This document shows positions 8,212 to 19,428 of a stretch of DNA of 64,000 nucleotides, one piece after another. The stretch is taken from positions 1 through 64,000 of the forward strand of contig JACAEE010000156.1 in NCBI GenBank assembly GCA_013389015.1, written 5' to 3'. The translations under genes and the position numbers were made by a program. Below the pieces are notes generated by a model, which saw nothing but the letters and a program-made list of their open reading frames with translations, did not search any database and had not been told where the DNA came from. Source of the stretch: Hydrogenophilaceae bacterium. Lineage in GTDB: Bacteria > Pseudomonadota > Alphaproteobacteria > Caulobacterales > Aquidulcibacteraceae. Each line of letters opens with the position of its first letter. Positions within the stretch are counted from its first letter, which is position 1.

Positions 8212-8648
8212 TCGGGATCGGAGGTCAGCGCCGCGACGACGGTATCGTCAAAAATCGCCTTCTGCTCATCGTCGAGCACATCGCGCATGGCGAAGATGTG
8301 GGCGATCGTCTCGGTCTGGAGGCGTCCCATGGCGTCGTGAAAGTGCTCGACGGCGACGCGGACGCGCGGACCGTAGCCCTGCTCGGCGCGGATCGCCGCT
8401 GCGAGCTCAGCGTTCGCCGACTGCATTTCCAGTTCCAGCGCCCGGCGCCGCGCGGCGAATTCGTCTTCCAGCGTCTCGATGCGCGTACGCTGTTCAGCCG
8501 TGAGGTTCAGACGTTCATGCACGACCTCGTGGACGGACGGCGGCGCGTGCGGCCGCGCCAACACGTTCATGCCGAGCCACACGCCGGCGAAGCCCGCGAT
8601 CAGAGCGATCGCGGCGGTCGCAATCAGTCCGCGCGGGGTTAGGCTCAC
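8208..8648 (-). CDS. CnrX-like periplasmic heavy-metal sensor
   Basis: A 146-aa protein with an N-terminal membrane anchor (GLIATAAIALIAGFAGVWLG) and a helical periplasmic domain of the CnrX/metal-resistance (Spy-CpxP-like) family. HEVVHERLNLTAEQRTRIETL, VEHFHDAMGR and ETIAHIFAMRDVLDDEQ contain the His/Glu/Met set used for metal in that family. CnrX holds the anti-sigma factor until metal binds. The gene starts with GTG overlapping the anti-sigma stop (GTGA) and overlaps the sigma start by ATGA. Confidence 0.85.
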   Translation of the reverse strand: MSLTPRGLIATAAIALIAGFAGVWLGMNVLARPHAPPSVHEVVHERLNLTAEQRTRIETLEDEFAARRRALELEMQSANAELAAAIRAEQGYGPRVRVAVEHFHDAMGRLQTETIAHIFAMRDVLDDEQKAIFDDTVVAALTSDPE

Positions 8649-8914
8649 CGGCCGGTCTCAAGCAAGGTGGAGGGCGCCAGTGCGCTATGCACGGCAAATG
8701 GAGAGAGATCAGCGCGCGCGCTGGCGGCCGCGCCGCCGCCGGCGACCACGCCAATGGAGAGGACGACGGCCGCCATGGCGGTGCGCCATGCCCAGGCGCC
8801 GCGCTCTGGCTCGCGCATCGCCTCGATGCGCCGCCACACCTCGGCTTCCAATTGCCCGAGGCGAACGCCGTCCGTTCGTGTCCTCAGCGCTTCGAACAAC
8901 GTGTCCAAATTCAT
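8645..8914 (-). CDS. CnrY-like anti-sigma factor
   Basis: An 89-aa protein with a cytoplasmic N-terminal half (LGQLEAEVWRRIEAM), a single membrane helix (AMAAVVLSIGVVAGGG) and a short periplasmic tail (FAVHSALAPSTLLETG). This is the layout of CnrY, which binds its sigma factor in the cytoplasm and CnrX in the periplasm. It is the first gene of the long minus-strand copper run. A second homologue at 21737-22003 shares LEA(E/D)VW(R/S)R and the tail pattern, which supports both calls. Confidence 0.75.
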   Translation of the reverse strand: MNLDTLFEALRTRTDGVRLGQLEAEVWRRIEAMREPERGAWAWRTAMAAVVLSIGVVAGGGAAASARADLSPFAVHSALAPSTLLETGR

Positions 8915-9010
8915 GTCTCACCGCCGCCTTGTGCGCCCTCGCGATAGAATTACGCGCGCGCTTTGGGAACCCCTCATGAGGGATCGCCGCTGTCCCTGCG
9001 TAGGACACAT
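8915..9010. promoter_or_regulatory. divergent control region with 12-bp palindrome
   Basis: This gap lies between the minus-strand anti-sigma/sensor/sigma/cop run and the plus-strand DUF411 gene. It contains the perfect palindrome CCCTCATGAGGG at 8971-8982, immediately after TTTGGGAAC. GGGAAC resembles the -35 element of many ECF-dependent promoters (GGAAC-type), but I could not fit a convincing -10. Control of both directions from here is inference. Confidence 0.4.
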
Positions 9011-9481
9011 ATGCAGATTATGCTCTCGCGCCGGAGCGCGCTCTTCGTAGGGCTTGCCTCGGTCCTCGCCGCTTGCGCAGCGCCAGCCGCGGCTGTCCAT
9101 CAGATGCACGTTCGCCGCGATGCCGGTTGCGGCTGTTGCCATGTTTGGACCGAGCAGCTTGCGGCGAGCGGCCGCTTCGCTCCGCGCATGACCGACGAAG
9201 CGGATATGCCGGCGCTGAAGCAGCGCCTGGGCGTACCGAACGACTTGGCCTCCTGCCACACCGCCACGGTGGGCGGCTATGTGGTCGAGGGCCACGTGCC
9301 CGCCGCCGACATCCTGCGCTTGCTAGAAGAACGGCCCGCCGACATCGCCGGGCTCGCGGTACCCGGCATGCCGCTGGGCTCGCCCGGCATGGAACAACCC
9401 AATGGCGCCAATGAACCGTTCGAGGTGATCGCATTCGGGCGCAACGGCGAGCGCCGCGTCTACGCGCGCCACGGCGGCTGA
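9011..9481 (+). CDS. DUF411 domain protein (copper-associated)
   Basis: A 156-aa exported protein. The N-terminus SALFVGLASVLAACAAP looks like a signal peptide with a lipobox-type LAAC. The DUF411 core follows: RDAGCGCCHVW, LGVPNDLASCHTATVGGYVV, EGHVPAADI and GLAVPGMPLGSPGME. The CGCC and SCH residues are conserved and could bind copper. DUF411 proteins recur beside cop/cus genes; their biochemical role is unsettled. I prefer the ATG at 9011 to the TTG of the track (8963), because the latter would put the promoter palindrome inside the gene. Confidence 0.88.
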   Translation: MQIMLSRRSALFVGLASVLAACAAPAAAVHQMHVRRDAGCGCCHVWTEQLAASGRFAPRMTDEADMPALKQRLGVPNDLASCHTATVGGYVVEGHVPAADILRLLEERPADIAGLAVPGMPLGSPGMEQPNGANEPFEVIAFGRNGERRVYARHGG

Positions 9482-9498
9482 GACAGAGGAGGTAAGTA

Positions 9499-10410
9499 AT
9501 GGGCGGATTGATCGAACCGAACATTCATCCGGTGTTTGTTCATTTCGCCTTTGCGCTCGTCGTCACCTCTGCGGCGGCATACCTGTTTGCGCTAGCGTTG
9601 CCGCGCCGGCGCGAGACGTTGCTCGTCGCCGCCGATTGGATGTTGGCGTTTGGCGCGCTCGCAATCCTGGCGACCGTCGCGGCGGGCTTTCAGGCTTATT
9701 ATTCGGTTGCTCACGACACGCCATCCCACGAGGCGATGACGACGCATCGCAATTGGGCCGTGCCGACGGCGCTCTTTGTACTTGCGTTGGCGGCATGGCG
9801 TTGGCGCGCGCGCGCCAAGCCGCCGTCCGCGCTATTCTCGGCTTTCGTGGCCGTCGCCGCTGTTCTGATGACGACAACCGCCTGGTGGGGCGGGCGGCTC
9901 GTTTTCGGTTATGGATTAGGCGTCGCGAGCCTCCCGCAAGCGGCAGGCGAAGGTCATGATCATGCGGGCGCCGCCGAGCATGCCCATGACGGGGAGGGGA
10001 CGCAAACCGCATCGGCTGCGCCCGGCTCGCCAGAGGCGGCGGTCGAAGCGTTCAGTGCAGCCCTGCTGGCTGGCGATGAAAGCGCGCTCCGCCAGCTCCT
10101 TGCGCCCAATGTGGTGATAGCCGAAGGCGGCGGCGTGGAGCGATCGTTCGAGGAATATCGCGGACATCACATGCCCGCGGACATGGCGTTCACGCAAGCG
10201 GTGTCGTTCACGCTTGAGCAACGCGACGTCGTCAGCAGCGGCGACCAGGCGACGGTCATCTCCCGGTCGCGCGCCGAAGGCGCGTTTCGCGGCCAAGCCG
10301 TGCATTCGCGCATGATGGAGACCATGGTGCTGGTGCGCGAAGACGGCGCCTGGCGCATCCAGCACATTCACTGGTCGTCAGCGCCGATCAGCGGCGAGCA
10401 TGAGCACTAG
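9499..10410 (+). CDS. DUF2231-like membrane protein fused to NTF2/SnoaL domain
   Basis: A 303-aa protein. Residues 1-145 resemble DUF2231 membrane proteins: NIHPVFVHFAFALVVTSAAA, a second helix, then LMTTTAWWGGRLVFGYGLGV. A His-rich linker (GEGHDHAGAAEHAHDGEG) follows. Residues ~170-303 form a SnoaL/DUF4440-like domain (AAVEAFSAALLAGD, SFEEYRGHHMPADM, GAWRIQHIHWSS) ending GEHEH. The second domain mirrors the free-standing protein at 3676-4152. It lies 17 bp after the DUF411 gene, with AGAGGAGG before its ATG. Its stop shares CTAG with the stop of the convergent csoR-like gene. The function is unknown; metal binding at the linker is likely. Confidence 0.8.
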   Translation: MGGLIEPNIHPVFVHFAFALVVTSAAAYLFALALPRRRETLLVAADWMLAFGALAILATVAAGFQAYYSVAHDTPSHEAMTTHRNWAVPTALFVLALAAWRWRARAKPPSALFSAFVAVAAVLMTTTAWWGGRLVFGYGLGVASLPQAAGEGHDHAGAAEHAHDGEGTQTASAAPGSPEAAVEAFSAALLAGDESALRQLLAPNVVIAEGGGVERSFEEYRGHHMPADMAFTQAVSFTLEQRDVVSSGDQATVISRSRAEGAFRGQAVHSRMMETMVLVREDGAWRIQHIHWSSAPISGEHEH

Positions 10411-10673
10411 CGGCGGAAGAGCCCCACCAGCTCTTCGACGACGCGCTCGCGCGCGGCCTCGTCCTTGGAGCTCATCGCTTCATGCACGCAATGCTGAAGA
10501 TGCGCGCGCAGAAGGTCCGCCTCGACCCGGGCCAGCGCCGCCCGCACGGCCTCGATCTGGGTCACGATGTCGATGCAATAACGATCCTCCTCGATCATTT
10601 TTGCTACCCCGCGCACCTGGCCCTCGATCCGTTTCAGGGCGGTGGACGTTCTCTTGCTGCCGGCTGACTGCAC
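10407..10673 (-). CDS. csoR: CsoR/RcnR-family copper-sensing repressor
   Basis: An 88-aa all-helical metalloregulator without a classical DNA-binding domain. The Cys-His-x3-Cys set is visible: YCIDIVTQ, then HLQHCV. ALKRIEGQVRGVAKMIEEDR is the family N-terminus. Cu(I) binding releases it from G-tract inverted repeats. It uses a GTG start, and the GGGGGT run in the upstream operator sits at ribosome-binding distance. It faces the copper ATPase gene, so it probably represses both directions. Confidence 0.9.
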   Translation of the reverse strand: MQSAGSKRTSTALKRIEGQVRGVAKMIEEDRYCIDIVTQIEAVRAALARVEADLLRAHLQHCVHEAMSSKDEAARERVVEELVGLFRR

Positions 10674-10676
10674 TCA

Positions 10677-10754
10677 TACCCCCATAGGGTAGTTGACTAA
10701 TACCCCGCTAGGGTATACATGCCCGCCCAGATTGGCAAGCGCCAGGAGAGGGAA
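10677..10754 (+). promoter_or_regulatory. tandem CsoR operators and copA-ATPase promoter
   Basis: TACCCCCATAGGGTA (10677-10691) and ATACCCCGCTAGGGTAT (10700-10716) are two inverted repeats of the CsoR G-tract class, 23 bp apart in phase. TTGACT at 10693-10698 lies between them and fits a -35. TATACA (10714) or TACATG (10716) could serve as a -10, at 15 or 17 bp spacing. A bound repressor would cover the promoter. AGGAGAGGG precedes the ATG at 10755. Confidence 0.8.
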
Positions 10755-13156
<2,402 letters not shown>

Positions 13157-13160
<4 letters not shown>

Positions 13161-13837
13161 ACGCCTCGGGCGCGCAGCCGGATGGGACCCGCCCGGGCTT
13201 CACGCCGGCGCTGGGCTATCGGGCGCTCACGCCGCTCTACGACACGATGATCGCTGCACTCACGCGCGAACGCGCATGGCGGAGGCACGTGGTCACGGCG
13301 CTCGATCTCCGCGCCGGCGAGCGCGTGCTCGATGTCGGCTGCGGCACTGGATCGCTGCTGCTCGCGCTCAGCGCGGCCGCGCCCACGGCATCGCTGATGG
13401 GGATCGATCCGGATAGTGACGTGCTGAATCGCGCTCGCGCGAAGGCGCACGCCGCGTCGGCCGACATCGCATTCGCACAGGGCTTTCTCGACCAGGACTT
13501 CATAGCGCGCGAGGGCCCGTTCGACGCCGTGGTGTCCTCGCTGGTCTTGCATCAGACGCCGATCGAAACCAAAGCCGGCCTGCTGGCCGGAATGCGACGG
13601 GCCTTGAAGGATGGCGGCCGGTTTTGCTTGGCCGATTATGGATTGCAGAGCGGCCTGATGCGCGTGCTGTTTCGGGCAAGCGTGCAGGCGCTGGATGGCG
13701 TCCATGACACGCAACCCAATGCCGATGGCGTGCTGCCTCGGCTCATGCGTGAGGCGGGTTTCACCACTGTGGTCGAGGTAAAGCAGGTTCGGACCGCGAC
13801 AGGGTCGATCTGCATCTGGATCGCGCGCCCCGGCTAG
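13157..13837 (+). CDS. Class I SAM-dependent methyltransferase
   Basis: A 226-aa Rossmann-fold methyltransferase. VLDVGCGTGSLLLAL is motif I and LMGIDPDSDVLNRAR is the acidic SAM-contact motif; VVSSLVLHQTP and GGRFCLADYG follow. GYRALTPLYDTMIA at the N-terminus resembles the UbiE/MenG-like small-molecule group. GTG starts inside the ATPase stop (GTGA), so it is translationally coupled to copper export. The substrate is unknown. Confidence 0.85.
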
Positions 13838-13915
13838 GGCGCGCCGCGGCGGAACACATGCGCGGCCGCATCGTTGAGAGTGAAGTTCCTTCGCCCTCAA
13901 AGAGAACGTCTAGAA

Positions 13916-14362
13916 ATGTCCTACAAACGCTTCTTTGCGATGATCGCCACATCGACGGTGGTGATGTTCGTCTTGATGTACCTCAACACCTACGCCTTCG
14001 ATCACGTCCATTTCAGCCAGACACGATTTTGGATGGCGTTCGTCATGGGTGCGGCGATGGCGATCGTCATGCTGAGCTTCATGCTCAATATGTACAAGGA
14101 CAAGCGCCTGAACATAGGCATTTTCGCCGGCAGCGCCTTGCTGTTTGTCGCTGCGCTCTGGCTGGTGCGCAGTCAGCAGACGGTGGACGACGCCGCTTAT
14201 ATGCGTGCGATGATCCCGCACCACTCCATCGCCATCCTGACCAGCGAGCGCGCGCAGATTCGCGATCCTCGCGTACGCCAATTGGCCGACGAGATCATCG
14301 AGGCGCAACGGCGCGAGATCGCCGAAATGAAAGAACTGATCGCCGACCTGGAACGTGAATGA
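13916..14362 (+). CDS. DUF305 domain membrane protein
   Basis: A 148-aa protein with three N-terminal membrane helices (MIATSTVVMFVLMYLNTYAF; FVMGAAMAIVMLSFMLNMY; IGIFAGSALLFVAALWLV) and a C-terminal DUF305 helical-bundle part: DDAAYMRAMIPHHSIAILTS ... ADEIIEAQRREIAEM. The conserved M-IPHH motif is a likely metal ligand set. DUF305 proteins are frequent in copper islands. ATG 13916 is preferred over the tracked upstream GTG because MSYKRFF starts the family-like region and AGAGAA lies upstream. Confidence 0.87.
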   Translation: MSYKRFFAMIATSTVVMFVLMYLNTYAFDHVHFSQTRFWMAFVMGAAMAIVMLSFMLNMYKDKRLNIGIFAGSALLFVAALWLVRSQQTVDDAAYMRAMIPHHSIAILTSERAQIRDPRVRQLADEIIEAQRREIAEMKELIADLERE

Positions 14363-14378
14363 GAGCGCGGATGGTCAC

Positions 14379-14407
14379 GGGAGCGCGGGATCGCGCTCCG
14401 CGCTCCC
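14379..14407. terminator. 10-bp perfect hairpin between convergent DUF305 and cusF
   Basis: GGGAGCGCGG and CCGCGCTCCC form a perfect 10-bp stem with a 9-base loop, midway between two convergent stop codons. It could terminate in both directions. No T-run follows on either side. Confidence 0.5.
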
Positions 14408-14419
14408 TAACACCTGCGT

Positions 14420-14767
14420 TCAGTTTTCGCGAATAGCGCTCAGGACTTGCGATTCTTCGGCGCTCTTGATCTCAAACGTGACCGCATCGCCGACCTCCAC
14501 GCCCTGCAGCATGGCGGGATCTGCAGCAGTGAACTGCATTGTCATCGCCGGCCATTCGATTGCAGCGATCGGCCCGTGATTGAGCGTGACCGTGCCGGCT
14601 GCGGCGTCGACGGCGGTGACGGTTCCCGAACCTTCGATCGGGCCGGCGGCCGCAGGTGCGTTCATGTCCATGTCGGCCATGTCGCCTGGCGCGGGCTCTT
14701 CGGTTGCGGGCGGCGTACACGCGGCGGCGAGCAGGGTGGCGGAAGCGGCGAGCAGCATTCTCAGCAT
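14420..14767 (-). CDS. cusF: CusF-type periplasmic copper chaperone, lipoprotein
   Basis: A 115-aa protein with a lipoprotein-type signal (LLAASATLLAAAC). The CusF OB-fold core is clear: VTLNHGPIAAIEWPAMTMQF carries the His, Trp and two Met that bind Cu(I)/Ag(I) in CusF. The linker DMADMDMNAP adds Met/Asp. It is 3 bp downstream of cusA. It probably delivers Cu(I) to the CusCBA pump from a membrane-anchored position. Confidence 0.9.
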   Translation of the reverse strand: MLRMLLAASATLLAAACTPPATEEPAPGDMADMDMNAPAAAGPIEGSGTVTAVDAAAGTVTLNHGPIAAIEWPAMTMQFTAADPAMLQGVEVGDAVTFEIKSAEESQVLSAIREN

Positions 14768-14770
14768 GGA

Positions 14771-17700
14771 TTAGTCTCCGGTTTGTGGTGCGATCCGGCC
14801 TTGGAAGGACGTGCGCTCGGCGCGTACGAGGCCGCGGCGCCGGATCATGAGATAGGCCGCGGGAATGACAAACAAAGAAAGAAGCGGCGCTGAGATCATC
14901 CCGCCCACCAAGGGCGCGGCGATGCGGCGCATCACTTCAGCGCCGGCGCCGCCGGTGAAGAGGATCGGCAAGAGGCCCGCCATAATGACGGCCACCGTCA
15001 TGGCCTTGGGGCGAAGCCGCATGAGAGCGCCTTCGCGCACCGCCTCGCCGATCACTTGCGGCGTCAGCGTATCGCCGCGCGCTTCGCGCTCGGCGATGGC
15101 GTTCTTCAGATAAATCAGCATGACGACGCCGAACTCGGCTGCGAGCCCGGCGAGCGCGATGAGGCCGACGGCCACGGCGACGGAGAAGTCGTAGCCCAGC
15201 AAGTAGACGAGCCAGACCCCGCCAGTGAGCGCGAACGGCAGGCTCGCCATGACGATGAGCGCCTCGTCGAAGCGGCGGAAGGTGAGATAGAGCAAAAGAA
15301 AGATAATGAGGATGGTGGCGGGGCCGACCAGCGCTAGCCGCTCGGCGGCGCGGGCGAGATATTCGAATTGGCCAGAATAAGCGACGCTGACGCCGGCGGG
15401 CAACTCGACGGTCTCAGTAATCGTGCTGCGCAGATCGCGCACGACGGAAGCCAGATCGCGCCCGCGCACGTCGACATAGACATAAGCAGACAAGCGCCCG
15501 TTCTCGCTGCGGATCATGGCGGGACCATCGGCGATTTCGACGCGCGCGACCTCGCCGAGCGTGAGCCGCAATCCGGTCTCGGTGACGATCGGCAGCGCCA
15601 CCAGCCGGTCGAGCGTGTCACGCACTTCGCGCGGATAGCGCAGATTGATCGGGTAGCGGGCGCGTCCCTCGATCACTTGGCCGATGGTTTCCCCGCCAAT
15701 GGCGCCGGCGACGACCGCCTGCACGTCGGCGATGTTGAGGCCGTACCGTGCGGCGGCGAAGCGGTCGATGTCGACATTGACATAACGCCCGCCGGCGATG
15801 CGCTCGGCTACGGCGGAAGAGACGCCGCCGACACCGCGCGCGGCGCGCTCGATGGCGCGCGCCGCGGCGTCTATCGTCGCCAGATCCGGTCCGCTCACCT
15901 TGACGCCGATGGCGCTTTTGACGCCCGTCGCCAGCATGTCGATGCGATTACGGATCGGCGGCACCCACACATTGGTGAGGCCGGGGACCTGCACGGCGCG
16001 GTCTAGTTCTTCGATAATGCGCTCAGGCGTCATGCCGGGACGCCATTCCGAGCGCGGGCGCAGGCGAATGGTGGTCTCGAACATTTCGAGCGGCGCGGGA
16101 TCGGTGGCGGTCTCCGCGCGCCCGGCCTTGCCGAATACACTCTCAACCTCGGGCACGGTCATGATCATGCGGTCGGTGAGCTGCAAGAGTTCGGAGGCTT
16201 CGGCGGCCGACAGGCCGGGCAGAGCGGTCGGCATGTAGAGCAGATCGCCCTCATCCATCATCGGCATGAACTCGCCGCCGATGCGTGAAAGCGGCCAGGC
16301 CACGGTGGCGAAGGCGATGAGCGCACCGATCAGGATGAGGTGCGGCTTGGCTAGCGTGAAATCGATCGCCGGCTGATAGAGCCGCGCGAGGAAGCGGTTG
16401 ATCGGGTTTGCGTCCTCGCGCGGAATGCGACCGCGAATCCAGTAGCCCATCAGAACCGGTGTTAGCGTGACCGCAAGGGCGGCGGACGCAGCCATGGCGT
16501 AGGTCTTGGTGAAGGCGAGCGGCGCGAACAAGCGCCCCTCCTGCGCCTGCAGGGTGAACACCGGCAGGAACGAGAGCGTGATGATCAGCAGGCTGAAGAA
16601 AAGGGCGGGGCCGACTTCGACCGAAGCTTGCGTGATGACGCGCCAGTGTTCGGCGCCTTGGGGCATCTCGCCATCATGCGCATCGCGCCATTGTTCGAGT
16701 CGTTTGTGCGCGTTCTCGATCATGACGATGGCCGCATCCACCATGGCGCCAACGGCGATGGCGATGCCGGCCAGCGACATGATGTTGGCGTCGACGCCCT
16801 GAATGCGCATGATCAGAAAAGCCATCAACACGCCCAGCGGCAAGGTTATGATGGCGACGAACGCCGAGCGCAGGTGAAAGAGAAAGAGCGCACACACCAG
16901 CGCGACGACGATGAATTCCTCGATCAGCTTGTGGGTGAGGTTTTCGATGGCGCGGTCGATCAGGTGCGAGCGGTCGTAGGTGGTCACCACTTCGACGCCT
17001 TCCGGCAGGCTGCGCTCTAGTTCGGCGAGCCGCGTGCGCACCGCCTCGATCACCTCGCGCGCATTTTCGCCGGCGCGGATGACGACCACGCCGCCTGCCA
17101 CTTCGCCTTCGCCGTCGAGTTCGGCGATGCCGCGGCGCATTTCCGGGCCGATCTGCACCCAGGCGACATCGCTCAAGCGCACCGGCACGCCATTGGCGCC
17201 CAGACCAAGCGGAATCGCATCGAAGTCTTCCAACGTGCGTAAATAGCCGCTGGCGCGCACCATGTGCTCGGCCTCGGCCATTTCAACGACGCCGCCGCCC
17301 GTTTCACCGTTGGCCGCCTGCACCGCCTCGGCGATACGCTGCTGCGAGACGCCGTACGCGGCCATGCGTTCAGGATCGAGGACGATCTGGTATTGGCGCA
17401 CCATGCCGCCGACGGATGCTACTTCGGCGACGCCCGGCACGCTCTTCAGTTCGAACTGCAGGAGCCAATCCTGAAGGCTGCGCAGCTGGCTGATGTCGTG
17501 ACGGCCGCTTCTGTCCACGAGCGCGTACTGGAACACCCAGCCGACGCCGGTCGCGTCCGGGCCCAAAGACGAGCGCGCCGTGGGCGGCAGGCGCGATTGC
17601 ACCTGATTGAGATATTCGAGCACGCGCGAGCGCGCCCAGTAGAGGTCCGTGCCGTCCTCGAAAATGATGTAGACGAAGCTGTCGCCGAAATAGGAATAGC

Positions 17701-17950
17701 CGCGCACCGTGCGCGCGCCTGGAACCGACAGCATCGTCGTGGTGAGCGGATAGGTAACCTGATCTTCGACGATCTGCGGCGCTTGGCCCGGATAGGTGGT
17801 GCGGATCACCACCTGCACGTCGGAGAGATCGGGGAGCGCATCGACCGGCGTGGCGCGCACCGCAAGCGCGCCGGCGATGGCGAGCGCCAGCGTCGCCAGC
17901 ACAACCAGGAAACGGTTGGCGACCGACCAGCGGATGAGGGCGGCGATCAT
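14771..17950 (-). CDS. cusA: CusA, heavy-metal efflux RND transporter
   Basis: A 1059-aa inner-membrane proton-driven RND pump of the HME subfamily (E. coli CusA has 1047 aa). The N-terminal helix [20 protein letters not shown] is followed by [19 protein letters not shown]. The relay helix reads [38 protein letters not shown] lies in the periplasmic porter region that binds metal in CusA. C-terminal helices include [18 protein letters not shown]. It overlaps cusB by ATGA and is followed by cusF. Strong match to Cu(I)/Ag(I) efflux; Co/Zn/Cd-type CzcA is less likely given the neighbours. Confidence 0.95.
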   Translation of the reverse strand: MIAALIRWSVANRFLVVLATLALAIAGALAVRATPVDALPDLSDVQVVIRTTYPGQAPQIVEDQVTYPLTTTMLSVPGARTVRGYSYFGDSFVYIIFEDGTDLYWARSRVLEYLNQVQSRLPPTARSSLGPDATGVGWVFQYALVDRSGRHDISQLRSLQDWLLQFELKSVPGVAEVASVGGMVRQYQIVLDPERMAAYGVSQQRIAEAVQAANGETGGGVVEMAEAEHMVRASGYLRTLEDFDAIPLGLGANGVPVRLSDVAWVQIGPEMRRGIAELDGEGEVAGGVVVIRAGENAREVIEAVRTRLAELERSLPEGVEVVTTYDRSHLIDRAIENLTHKLIEEFIVVALVCALFLFHLRSAFVAIITLPLGVLMAFLIMRIQGVDANIMSLAGIAIAVGAMVDAAIVMIENAHKRLEQWRDAHDGEMPQGAEHWRVITQASVEVGPALFFSLLIITLSFLPVFTLQAQEGRLFAPLAFTKTYAMAASAALAVTLTPVLMGYWIRGRIPREDANPINRFLARLYQPAIDFTLAKPHLILIGALIAFATVAWPLSRIGGEFMPMMDEGDLLYMPTALPGLSAAEASELLQLTDRMIMTVPEVESVFGKAGRAETATDPAPLEMFETTIRLRPRSEWRPGMTPERIIEELDRAVQVPGLTNVWVPPIRNRIDMLATGVKSAIGVKVSGPDLATIDAAARAIERAARGVGGVSSAVAERIAGGRYVNVDIDRFAAARYGLNIADVQAVVAGAIGGETIGQVIEGRARYPINLRYPREVRDTLDRLVALPIVTETGLRLTLGEVARVEIADGPAMIRSENGRLSAYVYVDVRGRDLASVVRDLRSTITETVELPAGVSVAYSGQFEYLARAAERLALVGPATILIIFLLLYLTFRRFDEALIVMASLPFALTGGVWLVYLLGYDFSVAVAVGLIALAGLAAEFGVVMLIYLKNAIAEREARGDTLTPQVIGEAVREGALMRLRPKAMTVAVIMAGLLPILFTGGAGAEVMRRIAAPLVGGMISAPLLSLFVIPAAYLMIRRRGLVRAERTSFQGRIAPQTGD

Positions 17951-19428
17951 CGCCGCGTCTCCGTCTTGGCGATCGCTTCGATGAGATAGCCTTGCTCCAC
18001 CTCGCGGAAACGGAAGCGCACCTCGTCGCCCACACGCAGACCACGCGCCATGTCAGGGCGTTGCAATTGGAACGCCATCGTCATCCCCGGCCATTGAATG
18101 CTGGCCACGGGGCCGTGGGCGATGGTGATCGTGTTGTCTCCGATCGCGGTGACGCGCCCGCTGGCCTGATGCGAGCCGTCGCCGCTCTGCTGCGGCGCCT
18201 GTGCGCCTTGCAGCCGCTCGAGCGCGCCGGTGAGGCTCGCCTCGGAATCGATCAGGAACTGGCCAGATGCGACCACGCGCTGACCTTCGCTCAAGCCCTG
18301 GCGCACCTCGATCCGGTTGCCGGCGCGGCGGCCGAGTTCGACTTCGGTAGGGACGTAGCGGCCGTTCTCGTCGGCGACGATCACTACCGTGCGGCGTCCA
18401 GTTTGGATTGCCGCTTCGGCGGGGATGATGAGCGCGGCATCCGAGCCAGAATCGGCAATCTCGGCGTCGGCTGTCATGCCGGGACGCAATCGTCCATCGC
18501 TGTTTGCCAGCGCGATCCGCACCTCGACGGTGCGCGTTGCGGGATCGGCGGCCGGCAGGACGCTCTCAATGCGTCCCGCGAACCGCTCGCCGGGATAGGC
18601 CGTTGTGCGCGCAACAACACGCGCTCCCGGACGCACTGCGCCCGCGTCCGCCTGTGCGAGCGAAACCACGAGCCAAACCGGCGAAATGCCGTTGATCGAC
18701 GCGAGCGGCGCGCCCTGCATAACGGTCATGCCGGCGCGGATGTCGAGCTGGGTGATGGCGCCGGCGATGGGCGCCGTCACCGTCGTGATGGGACGCGGGG
18801 CGCCGTCGCGCTCCACGCGCGCCACCAGCGCTTCCGGCATGCCCAGCATCAACAGGCGCCGGCGCGCCGCCGCGGCGAGATCGCCGCCGGCGCTGCGCAA
18901 TGCCAGATACTCCGCCTGCGCCGCGGTCCATTCCGGCACGCGGATGTCGACGATCGGCGTTCCCGCTGCGACCACATCGCCGATGGCGCGCCCATACGAA
19001 CGCTCGACGAAGCCGCTCGCGCGCGCTTGCACGATGGCGACCTGGCGATCGTTGAAGGCGATCACGCCCGCCGCCGTCACCGAACGCGACAGCGGCGCCC
19101 GCTCGACCGTCGCCAAGCGAACGCCCAAATTCTGCGCCACACTGGCATCGATGCGCACGCCGGCCTGGCCGCCGTCTTCGTCGGCGTAGCGCGGCACGAG
19201 ATCCATATCCATGAACGGCGAGCGGCCCGGCGCATCGAAGTGCTGATCGGGAACCATCGGGTCGTACCAGTAGAGCACCTCGCGCTCACCGGTGCTTTGC
19301 CTTACGCCGGCGTTGTCCTGATTAGCGCCAAGCCAATAGCCGCCAATACCGATGAGAGCTGCGGCGGTGAACGCGCCAGCAATCGCAAGCCCGACGCGGA
19401 CGCGCTTTTGTTTGAGATGATCCATCAT
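17947..19428 (-). CDS. cusB: CusB periplasmic adaptor with C-terminal CusF-like domain
   Basis: A 493-aa membrane-fusion protein linking CusA and CusC. The N-terminal helix ([20 protein letters not shown]) is followed by a metal-binding motif ([16 protein letters not shown], then [10 protein letters not shown]). The barrel-sandwich and beta-barrel domains follow ([36 protein letters not shown]). Residues ~415-490 are a fused CusF domain: [19 protein letters not shown]. The fusion plus a separate CusF gives the operon two chaperone modules. Overlaps cusC and cusA by four bases each. Confidence 0.94.
   Translation of the reverse strand: MMDHLKQKRVRVGLAIAGAFTAAALIGIGGYWLGANQDNAGVRQSTGEREVLYWYDPMVPDQHFDAPGRSPFMDMDLVPRYADEDGGQAGVRIDASVAQNLGVRLATVERAPLSRSVTAAGVIAFNDRQVAIVQARASGFVERSYGRAIGDVVAAGTPIVDIRVPEWTAAQAEYLALRSAGGDLAAAARRRLLMLGMPEALVARVERDGAPRPITTVTAPIAGAITQLDIRAGMTVMQGAPLASINGISPVWLVVSLAQADAGAVRPGARVVARTTAYPGERFAGRIESVLPAADPATRTVEVRIALANSDGRLRPGMTADAEIADSGSDAALIIPAEAAIQTGRRTVVIVADENGRYVPTEVELGRRAGNRIEVRQGLSEGQRVVASGQFLIDSEASLTGALERLQGAQAPQQSGDGSHQASGRVTAIGDNTITIAHGPVASIQWPGMTMAFQLQRPDMARGLRVGDEVRFRFREVEQGYLIEAIAKTETRR

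Noticed and set aside
8965-9000. ECF promoter (GGGAAC plus -10) upstream of DUF411
   Set aside because: A -35-like GGGAAC is present but no matching -10 was found, and it did not recur convincingly upstream of the other ECF-linked genes, so only the region is listed.
15056-16006. Plus-strand ORFs antisense to cusA
   Set aside because: They overlap the conserved RND core and carry no recognisable motifs.
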